DNA of 64,000 nucleotides from Streptomyces sp. DT2A-34 (GTDB taxonomy: Bacteria > Actinomycetota > Actinomycetes > Streptomycetales > Streptomycetaceae): NCBI RefSeq assembly GCF_030499515.1, contig NZ_JASTWJ010000001.1, forward strand, positions 3,018,001-3,082,000. Direction: 5' to 3'. Position 1 is the first letter of the stretch. The number at the start of each line of letters is the position of its first letter. The position numbers and the translations under genes were made by a program. The notes beneath the pieces were generated by a model. That model was not told where the DNA came from. It worked only from the letters and a program-made list of their open reading frames with translations, and did not search any database. Below, in pieces: positions 25,101 through 34,112 of the stretch.

Positions 25101-26762
25101 TCACGGGGCGGTACGGCGATGTCGTACGAAGAACACAGCGCTGCCACCCACGAGCAGGGCGATAACGGCGATGCCCGCGATCACGGTGATCTGCGCACCG
25201 GTGGAGGCCAGGCCGCCGGTCGTCGAGGTTCCGCTGCCGCCGGTCGACGAACTTCCGCCGGTACCGGAGGAGCTGGAGCCCGGGTCCGTTGCCGAAGCCG
25301 AGGCGCTCGGCGAGTCGGACGCCGGCGGGGACGCGGTAGCGGTCGGTGTCTGCGATGCCGATTCCGACGGGGTGGCTGTGGGCGTCGCCGTCGGCTCGTC
25401 CCCCTCACCCGGCGTCACGGTCGACGGATCCGTGTCGTCACCGACCACCCAGGCGATGGTCTCCGTGTCGCTGACCTTCGTGCCGTCGGCGAGAGTGGCG
25501 CTGACGGTGAAGGTGGTGCGGTAGACGCCCTCGGCGCCGAATACCCAGTCGAAGTGGCTGTGCGTGCCCGCACCGAGGGTGTGGGTGTCGGGCAGACCGT
25601 CACCGCTGTTGAGCGAGACGACCGGGATGCCCAGCGCGTCGTTGTGGAACATCGCGATGTTGCCGGGGCCCTGCACGGAGTCCAGCCGGAAGGAGACGCG
25701 GCCGTCGAGGTCGGCCTTGGCGTACTCCGTGGTGTTCCAGCCCGGCCACACGATGCCGGCGTTCTGCTGCAGCGGCAGCCACCACACCGCCTCGCCCGGG
25801 GTGCCGAGGAATTCGTACCCCTGCGGGATCTTCCGCTTGGCGGCAGGCCGTACATGCATGACGACCTCGCCCGGCTCATACCACTTGTGGTTGAGCTCGG
25901 TGCCCTCCTTGATCTGGAACTCCAGGCCGCCGGCTGTCGGACGGGCCGCCAGGTCGACGTGGCCCTCGGCGATGACATGCGCCACCGGGGCGGTGGGCAA
26001 CGGGCTCGCGGTCGCCGAGCCGGTCGGCGAATCCGTCGGGGAAGCCGTGGGCGTGGAGCCGTCACCGGGCAGGACGTCGGCCGGGTCGACGTCGTCGCCG
26101 ACGACCACGGCGAGGGTCTCGATGTCGGAGGAGCCGCCGCTAGTCACGGTGAAGGTGAGCCGGTAGACGCCCTCTGCGGTGAACTGCCAGATGGGCAGCA
26201 GCCGTTCCTCGTCGCGCGGCAGCGCGAAGGTGCGCTGAACGGAAGCGACACTGCCGAGGTACGGGATCGCAGGAGCGTCCGCGGCGTCCATCTCGCGGGT
26301 GTACATGGCCAGACCGAAGTCCCCGGGACCTTCGTACCCGGACAGCGTGACCTCTGTGTCGCCCCCCGCCTCTGAGCCGTTCCAGCCCGGCTCGGGCGCG
26401 AAGATGTTTTCCGCCTCCCAGCCGCCCAGCTGCCAGGAGTCCATGTTGGTCGTGCCGAGCGCCGTGGCCACCGGGTCCGGGGTGTACTGCAGGGAGGACG
26501 CCGGGGCGTGCAGCACGACCTGGGACGGCTCGCGCACGACCGCCGTGTCGCCACTGCGGTCGTCGATCTGCAACTCCAGCTTTCCGTCGGCCAGTCGGGG
26601 CGTGAGATCGAGCTCGCCCTCGTCCAGCACGACGGCACCGCCGGCGGCGCGGGCGTTCCCGCTGCCGTCGGCGACCAGCCCTGCCGCGCCCACGAGCACC
26701 GCGGTTGCCGCGGCCAGGGCCGCGGCGGTGAAGGCGCGTCCGCCGCGCGTCAGGGCCCCCAT
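25101..26762 (-). CDS. Cell-wall-anchored repeat protein with LASTG sorting signal (two repeats)
   Basis: 553 aa from ATG 26762, overlapping the upstream stop by one base (TGATG). There is a signal peptide (about 8-38). Repeat 1 (about 42-190) is degenerate: it keeps QVVLHAP and EGVYRLTF but has LLPIWQF where others have HxHxxW. Repeat 2 (about 235-420) is canonical (EVVMHVRPAAK, GIVWPGWNTTEY, GTHSHFDWVFG). A Ser/Thr/Pro/Glu-rich stalk follows. The C-terminus is GGLASTGAQ, a hydrophobic helix and RHRR, a class E (LAxTG) sortase signal. A low-complexity DNA stretch encodes the stalk. Confidence 0.85.
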   Translation of the reverse strand: MGALTRGGRAFTAAALAAATAVLVGAAGLVADGSGNARAAGGAVVLDEGELDLTPRLADGKLELQIDDRSGDTAVVREPSQVVLHAPASSLQYTPDPVATALGTTNMDSWQLGGWEAENIFAPEPGWNGSEAGGDTEVTLSGYEGPGDFGLAMYTREMDAADAPAIPYLGSVASVQRTFALPRDEERLLPIWQFTAEGVYRLTFTVTSGGSSDIETLAVVVGDDVDPADVLPGDGSTPTASPTDSPTGSATASPLPTAPVAHVIAEGHVDLAARPTAGGLEFQIKEGTELNHKWYEPGEVVMHVRPAAKRKIPQGYEFLGTPGEAVWWLPLQQNAGIVWPGWNTTEYAKADLDGRVSFRLDSVQGPGNIAMFHNDALGIPVVSLNSGDGLPDTHTLGAGTHSHFDWVFGAEGVYRTTFTVSATLADGTKVSDTETIAWVVGDDTDPSTVTPGEGDEPTATPTATPSESASQTPTATASPPASDSPSASASATDPGSSSSGTGGSSSTGGSGTSTTGGLASTGAQITVIAGIAVIALLVGGSAVFFVRHRRTAP

Positions 26763-27409
26763 CACGAGCTGACGACGACGGTGTACGTCTCGGTGGCGGA
26801 CTCCTCGAGAGCACCGTTCACCGTGCCGGAGACCTTGAACTTCAGTTCGTAGGTTCCGGCCTCCTCGAAGGCCCAGTTGGCGTGGTTGTGGGTGGCGACG
26901 CCAAAGGTCCGGGACTTGAAGCTGGTGGTGGCGGTGTTGCTGTCGAACCAGCGGGCGCAGCTGCCGGTGTAGATGCTGAAGTCCTCGGTGACCGCGCCGT
27001 TGCGAGTGGCGCTGACCAGGGTGTACGTGACGTTGTTGTTGGCGAAGACGCCGGTGCTGAGGTGCTCGGTGGAGATGCCGGGGAACAGCACCCCGGCTGC
27101 GTCGGCCTCGGCCTCGGTGTCCGGCAGCAGCCAGACCTGGCCGCCGGAGCCGAGGAAGCCGCAGCCCGGGTTGGTCACCTTCGCGGCTGCCGGCACCGAC
27201 AGGGTGACATCGGCCGGCTCGTACTCGGTGCCGGTCTCCTCGTCGTGGACGTGAAGGTGCAGGTCGGTACCGTCCCACTCGGCGTCGAGGACGTCGACGT
27301 GGCCGCTGCTCAGGGTGGTGGCGGCGAAGGCGGAGGTGTTGAGACCGGCCGTGGCGAGCGCGGCGGCGGCGATGCCGGTGACGGTCAGCAGGCGTCTGTG
27401 GGTACGCAA
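26762..27409 (-). CDS. Secreted single-repeat surface protein, first gene of the zinc ABC operon
   Basis: 215 aa. The start is a TTG at 27409 with GGGGGG five bases upstream. There is a signal peptide (about 1-29, ending SAFA-A), then one copy of the surface repeat. It has HVDVLDAEWDG, ADVTLSVPAAAK, FLGSGGQVWLLPD, VLFPGIST, THNHANWAF and EAGTYELKFKV. No sorting signal is present, so it is released or loosely held. Two cysteines (CGFLG, GSCARW) could form a disulfide or bind metal. It is the promoter-proximal gene, 48 bp from the Zur-like box. Confidence 0.85.
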   Translation of the reverse strand: MRTHRRLLTVTGIAAAALATAGLNTSAFAATTLSSGHVDVLDAEWDGTDLHLHVHDEETGTEYEPADVTLSVPAAAKVTNPGCGFLGSGGQVWLLPDTEAEADAAGVLFPGISTEHLSTGVFANNNVTYTLVSATRNGAVTEDFSIYTGSCARWFDSNTATTSFKSRTFGVATHNHANWAFEEAGTYELKFKVSGTVNGALEESATETYTVVVSS

Positions 27410-27457
27410 AAGGACCCCCCATGGGTCATGTTCATGCCCACTCGGGCACAGTAAAGA

Positions 27458-27472
27458 CGATAATCGTTTTCA
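27458..27472 (-). promoter_or_regulatory. Zur box of the anchored-repeat ABC operon
   Basis: Read on the minus strand: TGAAAACGATTATCG. It matches the actinobacterial Zur consensus TGAAAATGATTTTCA at 12 of 15 positions and is a 7-1-7 inverted repeat. It is centred about 56 bp before the TTG start of the first operon gene, a position where bound Zn-Zur would block transcription. Confidence 0.75.
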
Positions 27473-27715
27473 TAAAGGGTTGGCAATGAGATTGCGGTGA
27501 TGTCTGGGGGGCGTGAACGGCCGAGCGTGACGCAGGGGAGCTGGGGGCGGACCCCGACCGGATGCGGGACCGAGGGCGCACGCGCGCCGAACACCGTGTG
27601 CACCGGCGGCACGAGTGGCGTCACCGCCTACAGCGCGGGCCGCCGTGCGCGTTCAGCGACAACTTCGCTGTTGAAGCGGGGGATCAGACGCCGGGAGGGA
27701 TGGCGCAAGCGTCGG

Positions 27716-27860
27716 TCAGCCGGACTCGGGAACGGTTCGTCCGGCTCCCCACTGCCGGGTCCGGTAGGTGCCCACCAGTCGGCAGACGATGTAGATCGTG
27801 AACGAGATCGTGGTGACGTAGGGGCTGATGGGGATGCTGCTTCCCAGGGCCAGCAGGATC
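27716..27860 (-). pseudogene. C-terminal tail of a metal ABC permease (possible)
   Basis: The minus-strand frame ending at 27716 contains a membrane-like stretch (ISPYVTTISFTIYIVCRLVG) followed by a short basic tail and stop. This resembles the last helix of ZnuB-type permeases. Upstream the frame runs into the antisense of the P-type ATPase fragment, so only about 40 residues survive. The assignment rests on composition and the zinc-transport context. Confidence 0.35.
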
Positions 27861-27886
27861 CCGCCCTCCGGGACGCCCGACGCGCG

Positions 27887-29032
27887 ATGACCATGCTGCT
27901 GATCGCCTGCCCCTGCGCCGCGGGCCTGGCCACCCCCACCGCGATCAGCGCCGCCATCGGCAACGGCGCCCGCCGCGGCACCCTCATCAAGGGCGGCACC
28001 CACCTCGAAGGCATCGGCCGCGTCACCGCCGTCGTCTTCGACAAGACCGGCACCCTCACCCTCGGCCGCCCCCTGGTCACCAGCGTGGTCACGCTCGACG
28101 AGACGGTCACCGCCGACGAGGTACTGAGCCTTGCGGCCTCCGGCGAACTGCACGCACGCCACCCGCTCGCCGAAGCCATCGTCCGGCGCACCGAGGAACA
28201 GCACCTGCACATCCCCATCCACCAAGCCTGCGAGGTCGTCCTCGGCATGGGCGTACGCGCCGAACTCGACGGCAGCCGCCTGCTCGTGGGCAGCCCCGCC
28301 CTACTGCGCCGCCACGGCCTGGAACTCTCCGAAGTGGCCCAGGAATGGACGACCCGGCTGCGCGCCGCCGGCGAGACCGTCATCTGCCTCGCCCACGACG
28401 ACAAACTCATCGGCATGCTCGGCCTGTCCGACGCCGTACGCGGCGGAGCCGACACCGTCGTCCGCCAGCTGACCGACCTCGGGGTGACCCGGATCGTGCT
28501 GCTGACCGGCGACGCCCCCGAGACCGCCCAGGCCGTGGCCGACACCCTCGGCATCACCGAGGTCCACGCCCACGCACTGCCCGAGGCCAAACTCCAACTG
28601 ATCCGCGACCTCCAGACCGAGGGACACAGCGTCGCGATGGTCGGCGACGGCACCAACGACGCCCCCGCACTCGCCCTCGCGGACGTCGGCATCGTCATGG
28701 GCGCCCACTCCTCCCACGTCGCACTCGAGACCGCCGACATCGCCCTCGCCGGAAACGACCTGCGTAATGTCGCCGCCGTCGTGGAGCTGAGCCGGCACAC
28801 CCTGCGCGTCGTACGGCAGAACTACACCCTGTCCATCGGCGTCAACCTCGCCGGCCTCATCGTGAGCGCCGGCGGCTCCATCAACCCCGTCCTGGCCGCC
28901 CTGCTGCACAACACCAGCAGCATCGCCGTCGTCGCCAACTCCGCCCGACTCGTGGGACACACCCCCCACCTGCCGAGCGACACCGCCGCACGGTTGCGTG
29001 CGGCACCGCTGGAGGAGCGACGCGTGCGCTGA
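27887..29032 (+). pseudogene. P1B-type heavy-metal ATPase, C-terminal half only
   Basis: 381 codons from the CPC membrane helix onward. The metal-site motif is IACPCAAGLATP. The phosphorylation site is FDKTGTLT, followed by the HP motif (ARHPLAE), the hinge MVGDGTNDAPALA and the last two membrane helices. The N-terminal metal-binding domain, helices 1-4 and the actuator domain (TGE motif) are missing. The junction at about 27875 abuts unrelated sequence, so the product could not pump metal. The intact ancestor was probably a Cu or Zn exporter. Confidence 0.88.
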
Positions 29033-29217
29033 CCCGACATACCGTCAGCCGGCGATCCTCGATACGCAAGAAGAGGAACAGGACGACGAGGGCCACGTTT
29101 CCTGCCCGGAGGCAGGCCCAACGGGCGCGGCACAGCCAGCCACACCGCGCGGCCCTCACTCAAGAGAACCTCCCCTGATCGGCGAGACGCCCCACCGCGA
29201 CTCGCGCACTCAGTCAT

Positions 29218-29257
29218 ACATGAGCTATCGTTCATGTGGTTATGGATTTCATTTTCA
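29218..29257 (+). promoter_or_regulatory. Two palindromic operator-like sites before the Fur-family gene
   Basis: Site 1 (29218-29237) has perfect 6-bp arms ACATGA/TCATGT around 8 bp. Site 2 (29243-29257), TGGATTTCATTTTCA, keeps the right half of the Zur consensus (ATTTTCA) with a poor left half. They lie 49-88 bp before the regulator start and are candidates for autoregulation of the operon. Confidence 0.5.
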
Positions 29258-29305
29258 TTAGCTCGGATTCGGCACGCCACTAGGGGGTGAACGTTGGTGT
29301 GAGCG

Positions 29306-29704
29306 ATGACCCAACAGCGGCCAACCCGGCAGCGCTCGGCCCTTCTGGAAGCTCTCGCGAACTGTCACGACTTCGTCTCGGCGCAGGACCTGTACGCGCG
29401 CATGACCGCCGACGGCACACGGATCGGTCTGACCACCGTCTACCGAGGACTGCGTGACCTGGAGGCCGCGGACGCCGTCGACGTCATCCAAGCCAACGCC
29501 GGTGAACGGCTTTACCGATGGCGGCCCACCGATGAACACCGCCACTACCTGATCTGCCGTGCCTGCGGCAGCAGCCGACCGGTGGACTGCGAGGTCGTCG
29601 AGGAGTGGGCCGGACAAATCGCCTCCGACTCCGGATTCGCCGCGGTGGAGCACACCGTCGAACTCACCGACGTCTGCGCCGGCTGCCAACCCGCCACCGA
29701 GTGA
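29306..29704 (+). CDS. Fur-family transcriptional repressor, probably Zur-type
   Basis: 132 aa from ATG 29306. A winged-helix N-terminus (residues 1-75; recognition helix [13 protein letters not shown]) is followed by a dimerisation domain with [19 protein letters not shown]. The CxxC pair there and the C-terminal VCAGC pair form the structural zinc site. The regulatory His/Glu/Asp positions of Fur-like sensors are in the HRHY segment. Placement with a COG0523 GTPase, zinc ABC genes and several Zur-type boxes supports Zur over Fur or Mur. Many Streptomyces have another zur next to znu genes, so this may be a paralogue. The ribosome site is weak. Confidence 0.85.
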   Translation: MTQQRPTRQRSALLEALANCHDFVSAQDLYARMTADGTRIGLTTVYRGLRDLEAADAVDVIQANAGERLYRWRPTDEHRHYLICRACGSSRPVDCEVVEEWAGQIASDSGFAAVEHTVELTDVCAGCQPATE

Positions 29705-29718
29705 GGAGAACTGCCGTC

Positions 29719-30000
29719 ATGCCCCTGGGATTCGGGCCAGGAAACCCCGCCGCACCCAGCCCGCACCTGCGCGAGCTGAAGGAGACCGTGCGCACCCTGC
29801 TGGACCTCGACGACGACACCGCCGTCATGATCCGCCAGCTCGCCTGCACCGAACCGGGTTGCCCGCCCTTGGAGACGGTCGTCGCCGCCCTGCCGATGAA
29901 CGGGCCTGCCCGCCGCTGGACCCTGCACCAGCCCACCGACGAGATCACCGAGGACGACCTCAAGGCCGCCCTGCTCACCACCGCACCCGAAGGAGCCTGA
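29719..30000 (+). CDS. Small conserved protein between Fur-family and CobW-like genes
   Basis: 93 aa from ATG 29719 (GAGGAGA upstream), 14 bp after the repressor and 5 bp before the GTPase gene. It is predicted as alpha/beta, with [20 protein letters not shown] and one region with two cysteines ([15 protein letters not shown]). The C-terminus has [14 protein letters not shown] do not recognise a named family, but similar short proteins ride with COG0523 genes. It could be a metal donor or partner of the GTPase, by context only. Confidence 0.6.
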   Translation: MPLGFGPGNPAAPSPHLRELKETVRTLLDLDDDTAVMIRQLACTEPGCPPLETVVAALPMNGPARRWTLHQPTDEITEDDLKAALLTTAPEGA

Positions 30001-30005
30001 CCCTG

Positions 30006-31031
30006 ATGACCGAAGCAACCACGACGGACGCCCCGCGCGACGAACGCGTGCCCGTCACCGTCCTCACCGGCTTCCTCGGCTCGGGCAAGACGACCCTTCT
30101 CAACCGGATCCTCACCGAACACCACGGGATGCGGATCGCCGTCATCGAGAACGAGTTCGGCGAGATCGGCATCGACGACGCCCTCGTCCTCGACGCCGAA
30201 GAAGAGATCTTCGAGATGAACAACGGCTGCATCTGCTGCACCGTCCGAGGAGACCTCATCCGCATCCTCGGAGCCCTGATGCGCCGCCGGGAGAAGTTCG
30301 ACCACATCCTCATCGAGACCACCGGCCTGGCCGACCCCGCGCCCGTGGCACAGACCTTCTTCATGGACGACGAGATCGCCGCCCAGCTGCGCCTGGACGC
30401 CATCATCACCCTCGTCGACGCCGCCCACGTCCTACAACACCTTGACGAGGTCAAGCCCGAGGGCGTGGAGAACGAGGCCGTCGAGCAGATCGCCTTCGCC
30501 GACCGCGTCATCCTCAACAAGACCGACCTGGCGGACGAGGCGACCCTCGCCGAGGTCGAGGCCCGCGTGAAGGCCATCAACGCGCCCGTGCAGATCCTGC
30601 GCGCCCGCAACGCCGAGGTCGACCTGAAGCAGATCCTCGACGTCGGCGCCTTCGACCTCGACCGGGTCCTCAAAGACGACCCGTCCTTCCTCACCGAGAC
30701 CGAGCACCAGCACGACGCCACCGTCACCTCCGTCGGCATCGAACTGGACGGCGAGGTCGACGACGCCCGCCTGAACGCGTGGCTGGGCAACCTGCTGCGC
30801 ACCAAGGGCGTCGACATCTTCCGCTCCAAGGGCATCCTCGCCATTGCCGGTTCGGGCAGGCAGTACGTCTTCCAGGGCGTCCACATGCTGCTGATGGGCG
30901 AGGAGGGCGCCCAGTGGCGGAACGATGAGCCGCGCCGCAACCGGCTGGTCTTCATCGGCCGCAACCTCGACCGCGACGAGCTGGAGCGCGGCTTCGCCGA
31001 CTGCCTGGCCACGGCGGGAGCGGCCGCGTGA
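30006..31031 (+). CDS. COG0523 (CobW/ZigA-like) GTPase, probable zinc metallochaperone
   Basis: 341 aa from ATG 30006. G3E GTPase motifs are present: Walker [11 protein letters not shown], the metal-binding CxCC motif [12 protein letters not shown], Walker B/ETTG ([10 protein letters not shown]) and the base-specificity motif NKTD. A C-terminal CobW_C domain (about 225-335) follows. Zur-regulated COG0523 proteins deliver zinc to client enzymes during starvation. Linkage to a Fur/Zur gene supports that role, and no cobalamin or nitrile hydratase genes are near. The next gene overlaps by GTGA. Confidence 0.92.
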   Translation: MTEATTTDAPRDERVPVTVLTGFLGSGKTTLLNRILTEHHGMRIAVIENEFGEIGIDDALVLDAEEEIFEMNNGCICCTVRGDLIRILGALMRRREKFDHILIETTGLADPAPVAQTFFMDDEIAAQLRLDAIITLVDAAHVLQHLDEVKPEGVENEAVEQIAFADRVILNKTDLADEATLAEVEARVKAINAPVQILRARNAEVDLKQILDVGAFDLDRVLKDDPSFLTETEHQHDATVTSVGIELDGEVDDARLNAWLGNLLRTKGVDIFRSKGILAIAGSGRQYVFQGVHMLLMGEEGAQWRNDEPRRNRLVFIGRNLDRDELERGFADCLATAGAAA

Positions 31032-32068
31032 GCATCACCGCACCCGACCAGGCGCTCACCGTCGCCTGGGAGATCACCATCGAGGACGCACCCGTCGCGC
31101 TCAGCGCGCGCGGCGACCTGGTGGCCGTCGCCGGAGCCGAGGGCACGGTACGCATCCTCGATGCCGCGATGGGTGCCGAGATGGGGGCACTCGACCTGCC
31201 CGGTGGCGCCCTGAAGAATTACCTCTCCCCCACCGCCCGGCACTTGGCGGTCACCGGCCCCATGGGGTACGCGCTGTGGCGGCGCACGGACGGCCGCACC
31301 GTCGTCCGCGAATCCGGCGCCTGGTCCTCCTCCGCCGCCTGGGCCAACGACGAGCGGGTGGCCATCGCCTCCGGACGCAAGGCGCTCGTACTCGACGCCG
31401 ACGGCGACGGCGAGGAGTTGTGGCGTACAGAGCCCGCCGCATCCACCGTCACCGACCTCGCCTGGCTGCGCCGGGGGCGCCGGCTGGCCGTGGCCGCCTA
31501 CGGAGCCGTACGCGGCCACGAGCGGCACACCGCCCAGCCCGTCGTCACCTACCCCTACATCGGCTCGCACCTCGCACTCGCCGTCGCCCCGACCGAGAAG
31601 TGGATCTGCAGCGGCAACCAGGACGCCTCGATCCACATCTGGCGCACCCGCGACGGCAGCGAACTGACCATGTCCGGCTACCCGGAGAAGGTCTCCCGCC
31701 TCGCCTTCGACGACACCGGCTTCTGGCTCGCCGCCGACGGCGCCCCCGACCTGACGGTCTGGGACTTCTCCGGCAAAGGTCCGGCGGGGACGGCACCGCG
31801 CCAACTGCGCTGCCACGAGACGATCACCGCGCTGGCCTGGCGGCCGGGCCCGGCCGGGCATCTGGCCAGCGGCGGCCACGACGGCACGATCGCGCTCTGG
31901 TACGCCACCGCCGGACAACCCGCCAACCGGCTGCGGCCGGTGCGCACACTGGACGACGCCGACTCCGCAGTCGCCGCGCTGGCCTGGGCCGGACCGCACC
32001 TGCTGGTCACCGCCTACCGCGACGGCCGCGTACGGGCCTACGGCCTGCCCTCCCGGACGGAGCTGTGA
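31028..32068 (+). CDS. WD40 repeat protein of the zinc-GTPase operon
   Basis: 346 aa from GTG 31028. Repeated WD-like strands are seen ([54 protein letters not shown]), giving about six or seven blades of a beta-propeller. There is no signal peptide or membrane segment, so it is cytoplasmic. It is translationally coupled on both sides (GTGA overlaps with the GTPase and the ferredoxin-like gene), so it probably scaffolds or regulates the GTPase system. Exact function is unknown. Confidence 0.85.
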   Translation: MSITAPDQALTVAWEITIEDAPVALSARGDLVAVAGAEGTVRILDAAMGAEMGALDLPGGALKNYLSPTARHLAVTGPMGYALWRRTDGRTVVRESGAWSSSAAWANDERVAIASGRKALVLDADGDGEELWRTEPAASTVTDLAWLRRGRRLAVAAYGAVRGHERHTAQPVVTYPYIGSHLALAVAPTEKWICSGNQDASIHIWRTRDGSELTMSGYPEKVSRLAFDDTGFWLAADGAPDLTVWDFSGKGPAGTAPRQLRCHETITALAWRPGPAGHLASGGHDGTIALWYATAGQPANRLRPVRTLDDADSAVAALAWAGPHLLVTAYRDGRVRAYGLPSRTEL

Positions 32069-32505
32069 AGCGCCCCGCCGCCCCGTGCGGCGCCGCCGGC
32101 CCTACGGTGACCGTCGGCGTCGCACGGGCACGGCCCTGCACGCTGGTCGTGTGCCGCGGCTGCTGCTGCGGCAACCCCCGCAAGCACCCCGGCACCGACC
32201 ACGCTTGGCAACTGGACCGGCTGCGCGCCGGTGCCGCCGCGTCCGGCGGCCGCTTCGTCGTCCGTACGACGGACTGTCTGGGCCCCTGCGACCAGGCCAA
32301 TGTCATCGTCGTCCAGCCCTCCACCGCCGGCCGAAGAGCCGGAGGCCGGGCGACCTGGATCGGCTTCGCCATGGACGACGACTGCACCGACGACGTCCTG
32401 CGGTGGGCCGCCGACGGCGGACCTGGCGTCGCGGAACCCCCGACCACGCTGGAGCTGCAGTTCGTCCGCCCGCCACGCGAGGCGAGGGCCCGTGCACGCC
32501 GCTGA
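32065..32505 (+). CDS. Thioredoxin-like [2Fe-2S] ferredoxin-family protein
   Basis: 146 aa from GTG 32065, overlapping the WD40 stop. Cysteine pattern: CTLVVCRGCCCG near residues 24-35 and DCLGPCDQAN near 73-82. The second, C-x3-C, motif is the hallmark of the thioredoxin-like [2Fe-2S] fold (as in the NuoE C-terminus). Then come VIVVQP and a C-terminal helix DDVLRWAAD. The extra CCC makes zinc or an alternative metal possible. Its role in the operon is unknown. A weaker relative is encoded at 19843. Confidence 0.75.
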   Translation: MKRPAAPCGAAGPTVTVGVARARPCTLVVCRGCCCGNPRKHPGTDHAWQLDRLRAGAAASGGRFVVRTTDCLGPCDQANVIVVQPSTAGRRAGGRATWIGFAMDDDCTDDVLRWAADGGPGVAEPPTTLELQFVRPPREARARARR

Positions 32506-32917
32506 CTCCGGTGGCGGCAACGGAGGAGGGAGTGGTGGTCGCGACATCCTCGCGGCCGCCCTCCCCCGCAGCCCTTCGGGCACGGCTGTTCGCGCCGTCT
32601 GCGCTCCGCTCGACGAGACGACGGTAGCGTCTGTCGCCGCCACCCTTCAGGCCCTGGCCACCCCCTCCCGGCTGCGCATCCTCACCACCCTGCGCCACGC
32701 CCCGTACCCCGTCGGCGCCCTCGCCGCCGCCGTCGGCATGGAACAGTCCGCCGTCTCCCACCAACTCCGGCTCCTGCGCGCCCTCGGCCTGGTCACCGGA
32801 GAACGCGACGGCCGCCGCATCGTCTACCGCCTCTACGACAACCACGTCGCCCAACTCCTCGACCAGGCCGTCCACCACATCGAACACCTCCGCCTCAACC
32901 TGCGCGACCCCCACTGA
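32492..32917 (+). CDS. ArsR/SmtB-family repressor with CzrA-type alpha5 zinc site
   Basis: 141 aa from GTG 32492, overlapping the previous gene by 14 bp (later starts are possible). The winged helix has PSRLRILTTLRHAPYPVGALA and recognition helix EQSAVSHQLRLLRALGLV. The last helix contains DNHVAQLLDQAVHHIEH: D, H at +2, H at +13 and H at +16. That is the exact spacing of the CzrA zinc site (Asp84, His86, His97, His100). There is no alpha3 ELCVC-type cysteine site. A zinc-sensing derepressor of efflux or storage genes is the likely role. It closes the Fur-GTPase operon. Confidence 0.85.
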   Translation: MHAADSGGGNGGGSGGRDILAAALPRSPSGTAVRAVCAPLDETTVASVAATLQALATPSRLRILTTLRHAPYPVGALAAAVGMEQSAVSHQLRLLRALGLVTGERDGRRIVYRLYDNHVAQLLDQAVHHIEHLRLNLRDPH

Positions 32918-33015
32918 ACCGCCCCCCGGAGTGCTCCGGTTGGCGCCTGCGACGCTCAGCATCGCTCCAGCGCGGCAACTGACGTGCGCCACATGGGACC
33001 AGGCACCCGCACAGC

Positions 33016-33030
33016 TGAAAACCGTTTTCA
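33016..33030 (+). promoter_or_regulatory. Perfect palindromic Zur box before the acetyltransferase gene
   Basis: TGAAAACCGTTTTCA is a perfect 7-1-7 palindrome differing from the Zur consensus only at central bases. It lies 110 bp before the GTG of the GNAT gene, with TTAAATT next to it. This is the best box in the window. Confidence 0.8.
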
Positions 33031-33140
33031 TTAAATTGGATAGAGTCGACCCGGGGCAGCGCCACGGAACCGCTGCACAGACGGCACACACCCAACAGAC
33101 GCGCATGCCAGCCACGCACATGCCAGACAGGAGAAACCCC

Positions 33141-33710
33141 GTGAGCGAGACCGCACACCGCGGATATACCGTGCGCCCCGCGACACCGGCCGACATGGAC
33201 GACGCGCGCCGCGTCATGCTCGACACCCTCTACAAGGAGTTCGGATACGGGTACGTGCCCCAATGGCACCGGGACGTGATGGACCTCAAGGGCACGTACC
33301 TCGACAACCACCGGCACCTGCTCCTCGTAGCGGTCCATGAGGGCGAGGTGGTCGCCACGACCGGAGTGCGCTCTGCGGGCCCTGCCCACCCACCGCACCC
33401 GCGCTGGCTGGCCGAGCACTACCCGTCGGGGACCACCGCCCAGCTGGTCCGCGTGTACGTACGGCCCGAACACCGGCGCCAGGGGCTCGCCCGCACCCTG
33501 GTCGACACGGCCTGCTCCTTCATCGCGAACACACCGGGCTACGAGCGGATCTACCTCCACACCAACGTCAACGTCGAGGGTGCGGAAGCCTTCTGGCGCA
33601 GCTTGTCCAAGGAGGTGTTCGACGCCCGCACCACAGGCGAGCACGGACCAGGCGTCGCCACGGTGCACTTCGAGATTCCCATGCCGTACCACTTCACGCC
33701 GGGCGACTGA
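33141..33710 (+). CDS. GNAT-family N-acetyltransferase
   Basis: 189 aa from GTG 33141 with AGGAG seven bases upstream. The GNAT fold is evident: RPATPADMDDARRV, then LLVAVHEGEVVATTGVR, the acetyl-CoA pyrophosphate loop VRPEHRRQGLARTLVD, and a C-terminal strand (VATVHFEIPMPY). The substrate is unknown. It lies behind a near-consensus Zur box, so it should be made under zinc starvation; a role in modifying a zincophore, ribosomal protein or small molecule is speculative. Confidence 0.85.
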   Translation: MSETAHRGYTVRPATPADMDDARRVMLDTLYKEFGYGYVPQWHRDVMDLKGTYLDNHRHLLLVAVHEGEVVATTGVRSAGPAHPPHPRWLAEHYPSGTTAQLVRVYVRPEHRRQGLARTLVDTACSFIANTPGYERIYLHTNVNVEGAEAFWRSLSKEVFDARTTGEHGPGVATVHFEIPMPYHFTPGD

Positions 33711-33938
33711 CCGGCATCCTCGCCTCATGCCTGCGCCCACCACGGCCGTCGTCCGCACGTCGACCGGCTGGGCTGGCGCAGGGTCGCGACGACGACCCCG
33801 CCGCCGCCCCTGCGGGCCTCCTGCCCCAGCTCAACGCGGGCCTGCAGAGCTGGGACTCGGACGTTCAGGTGTCAGCTCCTCCCCCATGCGGGTAAAGAGG
33901 GCATATGCGTGGGGGGGCGGATCTGAGTCAGACAAACC

Positions 33939-34112
33939 ATGTTGGCAGCGGGCATAGTCATCGCGGTGGTGTTTTTCTGGTGGGTAGCGCTCGACCCCCC
34001 GACCTGGCTGATCGCCGGAGACACTGTGAGGGCGATCTCCGATGCGAAGGACCGGGCGGCGGCACTGAACACTGTTCGGCGTCACCGAACTCACCACCGA
34101 CGTGGGGATTGA
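33939..34112 (+). pseudogene. N-terminal fragment of a membrane protein (pentapeptide-repeat-protein-like)
   Basis: 57 codons, starting with a membrane helix (AAGIVIAVVFFWWVAL), then DPPTWLIAGD and DAKDRAAALNTVR. This arrangement is seen at the start of Streptomyces pentapeptide-repeat membrane proteins. It stops in the middle of the ArsR-like fragment that follows, showing a fusion of two broken genes. The remaining 33711-33938 is empty. Confidence 0.4.

Noticed and set aside
25101..27422. A single 773-codon wall protein
   Set aside because: The first 220 codons are a shadow of the separate gene at 26762-27409, which has its own signal peptide and repeat; the true second gene starts at 26762.
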